A stretch of DNA of 64,000 bases, from NCBI RefSeq assembly GCF_002999335.1, contig NW_020312148.1, positions 186,001 through 250,000 of the forward strand, read 5' to 3'. The position numbers were made by a program, and so were the translations under genes. The stretch comes from Cyclospora cayetanensis (taxonomy: Eukaryota > Apicomplexa > Conoidasida > Eucoccidiorida > Eimeriidae). Positions within the stretch are counted from its first letter, which is position 1; the number at the start of each line of letters is the position of its first letter. The notes beneath the pieces are model-generated. The model made no database searches and was not told the origin of the DNA. It saw only the letters and a program-made list of their open reading frames with translations. Below are positions 59,712-64,000 of the stretch, in pieces.

Positions 59712-62700
59712 GGTGGCAACTAGAGAGACGAGAGTGCCGAGCTTGAGGAGGGCAGGCACCACATCAGGGAGGCGAGAGAGAGGAGACACATGTAACGATG
59801 GGCAGATGGGGAAGGGAATGCAGAGGTTCGGGCTTGCTGGTCTGTTCAGACTTGTGTCTACAGCGTTTGCCCTTCGCCTTGCTTATGCATCAGTGCCTTT
59901 GGGGTACTTCCACGCAAGAAATGAACTGAATCCTAGGCGGTTGTGTGCCGCCTATTTGGGGGAACGGCGCTATGTGCGGTGTTGCTTGCTGATTCCCATT
60001 CAGACAAGCCGCTGGAGAGGGAATGGGGAAGTATTAGGCGAACGAGCTGATGAGAATAAGACAGAGGAACGGGGGCGAATGCGCCGTTGAGGTTGTCTTC
60101 TATGCTAACAAGAAAGCAGTGAGACATGCAACAGCACCAGAAACAGATCTGAAGTGTCCATTCACGAAAAAAGTAAGGCCAATTCAAAAGATTTCAAAAT
60201 AGGAAGGGATTGGTCTCTTCCAGCAGCTGCTGGGCGTGCAGGTCGGCCATGCGCTTGCTTTAGGTGTGAACACCCCCGACAATTATTGTCGATTACCATA
60301 CAATTTTGGAAAGAAAAAATACAGCGAATGAGTGCAATCCATAAAATGTGACAGAGTTCGGTAAAAGAGGCCCTCGTGAAAGCAGCAAGCCGTGCTTGGA
60401 GAATTATCTATATATATTACCAGCAGGAGAAAACTGGGCGAACATCCAAGTGCAAGCAACAACAGCGATGCGATATACTGAGGTGTTCTCTTCTTTGTTC
60501 GCCTTCCTGGTTCATCTTCCCCGTTTTGGCTCCGCTTCGCAGGAACTGGAAACATTGACAGCACAGCCCCGTGCATGCAGGTGTGAGCGAGCGGCACACG
60601 GATAAGGAAGAAACTTGTGGAAATGTGGTGCTGGATTAAACGCTTCTACAGTCACCAAGAATCACTGCTAAATGCAAACGAATCAGAATTCAAGAATGAG
60701 GGCAGACATGGGAAAGATCATTTGTTTCTCATACCGACTGGTGTTCCAATAGCGATTCAACGTAAACGAATGATGTCGAGGAAAAACCGGTATGATACGC
60801 GTTCGCTAGGAAGCAATTGGGGAGTGCAGTTACTTCATTAGTCTGCACAATACGAAACCATACGAATAACCGCACACTCCGAAGGCGGTGATTTCTGCGC
60901 AGACTGTTTTGAATATATGTGTGTAGTTACCCCGAGCATCTTCATCCTATGGGGGCTCAATTAGTTATTCATTGGTGGTATACTACTGTGTTCTGGAGTT
61001 AAACCTGAGAAGGGCATGCCGCGGCTACGAAAGCCGGCGGAGGATTGTGTGCGCCCGCTATTGCAGCTTGCTATTTTACACTTATTCAAATTTCACTGCA
61101 CTACTTGTATTAAACAAAGAATTGAAGAGTCTCTGATAATTCCCTTGTCCGTTCATACATCTTGTGTATCGCAGAGTAGTGTTCACCCAATGCAGTGAGC
61201 TGCGTGGATGTGTGAAGCAAACCACACCCTGTCACCCTCCCTCAATGGCGGGGAACCCTCATAAACGGGGCACGAGGGGCTTGAAAGCTCTTTCGAGTAA
61301 CACGCAGTAATTATCTTCTATGCCTTATTTTCAAATCTGGAGTGAAGTGCTTTCCTGGAGCGACCTTGAATGGCGCTCAACAGTTGGTAGCACAGGGTTC
61401 CATGGAGATGCTCCCTCCTAAATAACTGGATTTGAATAGAGTGGGGAGTCAGTCGGCATTTTAAACTTCGTCTGCATTTGATCCACCTATAGGGTAAATC
61501 AATAATCTTTGTTGGCAACCATCTGGAAGAAAAACTCCCCTGGTGATCATAGTGCACAACGACAGAACGCCGGTAGAGGCCATAAAGGCCAGCCTGCAAA
61601 CTAGTGTACACCAAATAGCTTCACAGCTGGTAAAGGGGCATCCGGCGTCACCCGAAAATCGCTCATGAATATATCATTGAACTTAGGCAGGGCTGAAAAA
61701 CATAAACGCCTCATCCTTGGACCAGCAGCACCCGCGAAGTTCATTCGCCGGTGGGGAGAAGTACCTGTTCTCGTATGCCCAGAAATTAAAAAGTGTGTCT
61801 TCCATGCGACAGCTATATGCATGTGCCTGTTATTGGCACTTTTAATGCAGAGCACGTGGCCTGCCTGCAGAATATACTGCATTTCAAGCCTTCATACAAG
61901 CCCTGCTTCATAGGTTGATACGGAGATCAGTTCAACAGCAAGGTTCACGAGAATTGAGAAGACTGAAAAATATGCATCTAGCAGTATAAGAGTATATCGA
62001 AAAATATGAAGCGTTGGTTTGCAGAAGCCACAACTCAGCAGGATACCTTCTTTCGCAAAAGTTTTCTCGGGTCTGCTCAAAATGTCGCGTCAGGTGGTCA
62101 GCAGAGTGAGCAGGAACCCAGCACCCAGACAGCCGATTGGCAAGGCCACCGCAGATGATGGAGTAGTGGACGTATTGCCATATAAGCGTACTCCCGTGTC
62201 TCTGGTCGAAAGCAAGAGCCAAGTCGGGATTGAGAACTTTTGGATGTCAGGAGTGTGTCGAATGGCCTTAGCCAACGTATCGGGTGGCCTGAAAAGAAGG
62301 CCAGAGGAATCCGCGCTCGTGTGCGCCCCAGACATCTCCTTCACAGTGCATTTGCTTATACTGTGTAAAATACATTGCAAGAATCAGAGGTATACGGCCA
62401 CTGAAGCACAAATTTGTTTTTCTACTTTGCGCTGTTTGGTCGTGTTTGCCTGCCTGAGGTGTGGCAATACGGAGGAAATCCTTCTAGTGTCCTGGCCGCA
62501 GTTGGTTTCGACGGACACGTACGAAAAACAAGGGCATGTTTTCGGATCTGGGGAGGGAAGGGAGGGGGGGAAGTTTAGTCGGCTGCTTCATTTGTACACT
62601 CTCACACATTTCTCCTTGCAGTGGTTATATCTAGCCCACCAAGAATTCGAACTGGTTGCCTGATTGATTCAATTCCGTATGTTTCATAGACTGCCGAGTA

Positions 62701-63659
62701 CCTTTGACTCGACGCAAGGAAAGGCAATGTCGTGTTCTTATGTCCTAGATGCTGTGTACAACTGGCTGAGCATGCTCGGAAGGCTAAGGGGCTGGAGCTA
62801 CGCGCTAGCTGGCTGCCCCCTCCTCTAGCTTCGAAAACTCATGAAAGAGGCCCTGGCAAAAGAAACCGGGAGCTAATTTGAAAACGCTAAATACCTTCTC
62901 TATCACGTTCGTAATGAATCTGGAGTTAAATGTCTTTTCACGGAGACCCCTATACCAGCGCACCCAACTGCGTGTGCATGGACACCTTTCATCCTTCTTC
63001 TGTAGCATTAGGCATTCGACTATGAACCCTACACCAGAGGGAACAATTCAATGGATGTCACTGCATGAAAATTCAACTAGACTTTGACATGAAGGGTAAG
63101 AAACACCTATTACGATGCGTTCCACCAGAGGCACTAGGTGTGCAAGGTGCAAGCTCTCTCGAAGAGCTCGAGTGGATTTTTTGGCACTTGCCACTGGTCA
63201 GCATCCTGCATACGGATGGTCCCTGCTGCTTTGGTATTACTGCTGCACGGCAAACACTAGAAACGCCCCTGCTGCACGGGGTCCAAGTGAAGCTTTTATA
63301 CCATTCTCGTGTCTGTTTCCGCGCAGCACAAAATCCACTAGCCCGCCTCGTCTAATTTCCGCTTCAAGCCCGCGTTGCCATCACAAGACGCCTAAAGCCC
63401 TTTCGTCTGCGATCTATTCGATGCACATCTCTTCCCCCCACCGTCGCCCCTACTCAAGCGTCAAGCATCATGGGCGCGGGGGGCAGCAAGCCCGCCTTTC
63501 TCTGCTCTTTTGTTGCTCGGCTATGCTAGAGCATCTGCCATTCCCTTCTGCCTCGCATGGCTCAAGGGCCTCTGTGCTTCCACAAGGAAGAAGTAGGGTG
63601 GGCACCATTCTTCCAAAAAAGCGCTGCCCTCCCCATCGCTTTCCTTTCCCCTGCCGTCC
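59712..63659. other. 3.9-kb AT-richer gene-free stretch
   Basis: Between the UNC50-like start and the CCT1 stop. Longest open frames (for example 62019-62663 plus) show no motif or consistent composition and look random. From about 60.1 to 63.2 kb the sequence is visibly richer in A and T than the coding regions. Confidence 0.5.
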
Positions 63660-64000
63660 TCAGTCTCGTTCTTTTCTTTCGGGCTCTGGGGCAAGCCTTA
63701 TAAAGTCGTCGATCCTCAGGATCGTAACGGCAGCCTCCGTCGCGAACTTGAAGCTTTTTGTTTTAGAGACTGTGGCTTCCACAATACCCGAGGCGAGCGC
63801 CGGGCAGAGCTTCCCACCGACCAGATCTAAGCCCATGAGGCCCTTGGGGTCTGCTGCTGCTGTCGGGGCTGCAGCCGCCTCGGAGCCGCACTGCACCTTT
63901 GCATGCGCCGCTCGCAGCCGTGCCACAAGCTCAGTTGCATCCAAGGCTGCGTTCAGCGCGAGAGTCTTCGGAATGACGAGCAGCGCCTCGGCGAAGGCTG
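63660..64000 (-). CDS. CCT1: T-complex protein 1 subunit alpha (CCT1), C-terminal part, cut by window edge
   Basis: Encodes the last 113 residues of a group II chaperonin subunit of the cytosolic CCT ring, which folds actin and tubulin. It opens with AFAEALLVIPKTLALNAALD, followed by ATELVARLRAAHAKVQ, GLDLVGGK, SGIVEATVSKTKSFKFATEA and VTILRIDDFIRLAPEP. The pairing of NAAxDxTELVAxLRAxH with KFATEAxxTILRIDD identifies the alpha rather than the zeta or other subunits. An Ala-rich insertion (EAAAAPTAAADP) sits between the helix and GLDL. The stop is at 63660-63662; the 5' part lies beyond position 64000. Confidence 0.92.
   Translation of the reverse strand, partial: AFAEALLVIPKTLALNAALDATELVARLRAAHAKVQCGSEAAAAPTAAADPKGLMGLDLVGGKLCPALASGIVEATVSKTKSFKFATEAAVTILRIDDFIRLAPEPERKERD

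Noticed and set aside
62636..62662. Possible tRNA T-arm around AGTTCGAATT
   Set aside because: Only a partial stem forms and no cloverleaf can be drawn.
62019..62663. 214-codon plus-strand frame
   Set aside because: No motif, no splice context, random-looking composition in an AT-richer gene-free block.

Overview
The window looks like nuclear DNA of an eimeriid coccidian (Apicomplexa; Eimeria or Cyclospora type). The reasons are intron-rich genes of mostly moderate GC, CAG/Gln and Ala homopolymer tracts inside genes, clusters of TGCATGC, a polyol (mannitol-type) dehydrogenase, a RecG-type helicase with a presequence, and an ISP-like PH domain. The species call is inference; no rRNA, tRNA, CRISPR or bacterial operon structure was seen.

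Nine protein genes can be modelled. For seven of them exons were placed by conserved motifs, splice signals and strict phase agreement, and every complete model sums to a multiple of three. From left to right: (1) minus strand 259-6232, a 12-exon, membrane-anchored member of a conserved uncharacterised propeller-like family; (2) plus strand 10397-17788, a 2,214-aa low-complexity protein with short coiled coils; (3) minus strand 18685-26922, a 14-exon RecG-type DNA helicase with an N-terminal hydrophobic presequence; (4) plus strand 28008-33454, an 8-exon DBP10/DDX54 DEAD-box RNA helicase; (5) plus strand 35253-38219, a 6-exon PTB/hnRNP-L-type RNA-binding protein; (6) minus strand 40206-43041, a 7-exon protein ending in a PH-like domain resembling apicomplexan ISP proteins; (7) minus strand 45487-56290, a 13-exon long-chain polyol dehydrogenase; (8) minus strand 58854-59711, an intronless UNC50/GMH1 homologue; (9) minus strand 63660 to the window edge, the C-terminus of CCT1 (TCP-1 alpha).

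The genes are ordinary neighbours rather than an operon. RecG and DBP10 are divergent across 1.1 kb and may share a promoter. The 2,214-aa gene and RecG converge. Five consecutive introns of the polyol dehydrogenase gene (47.7-52.9 kb) each carry a different tandem repeat: CT-rich, CT-rich, CA-rich, AT-rich, and a 26-bp minisatellite with a 78-bp higher-order period. The stretches 6.2-10.4, 33.5-35.2, 38.2-40.2, 43.0-45.5, 56.3-58.9 and 59.7-63.7 kb hold no gene I can support; the last is visibly AT-richer.

Splice donors read from the models share one feature: G at +5 in 52 of 57, with position +3 free to vary (GTCCGT is used five times). One RecG intron is GC-AG.
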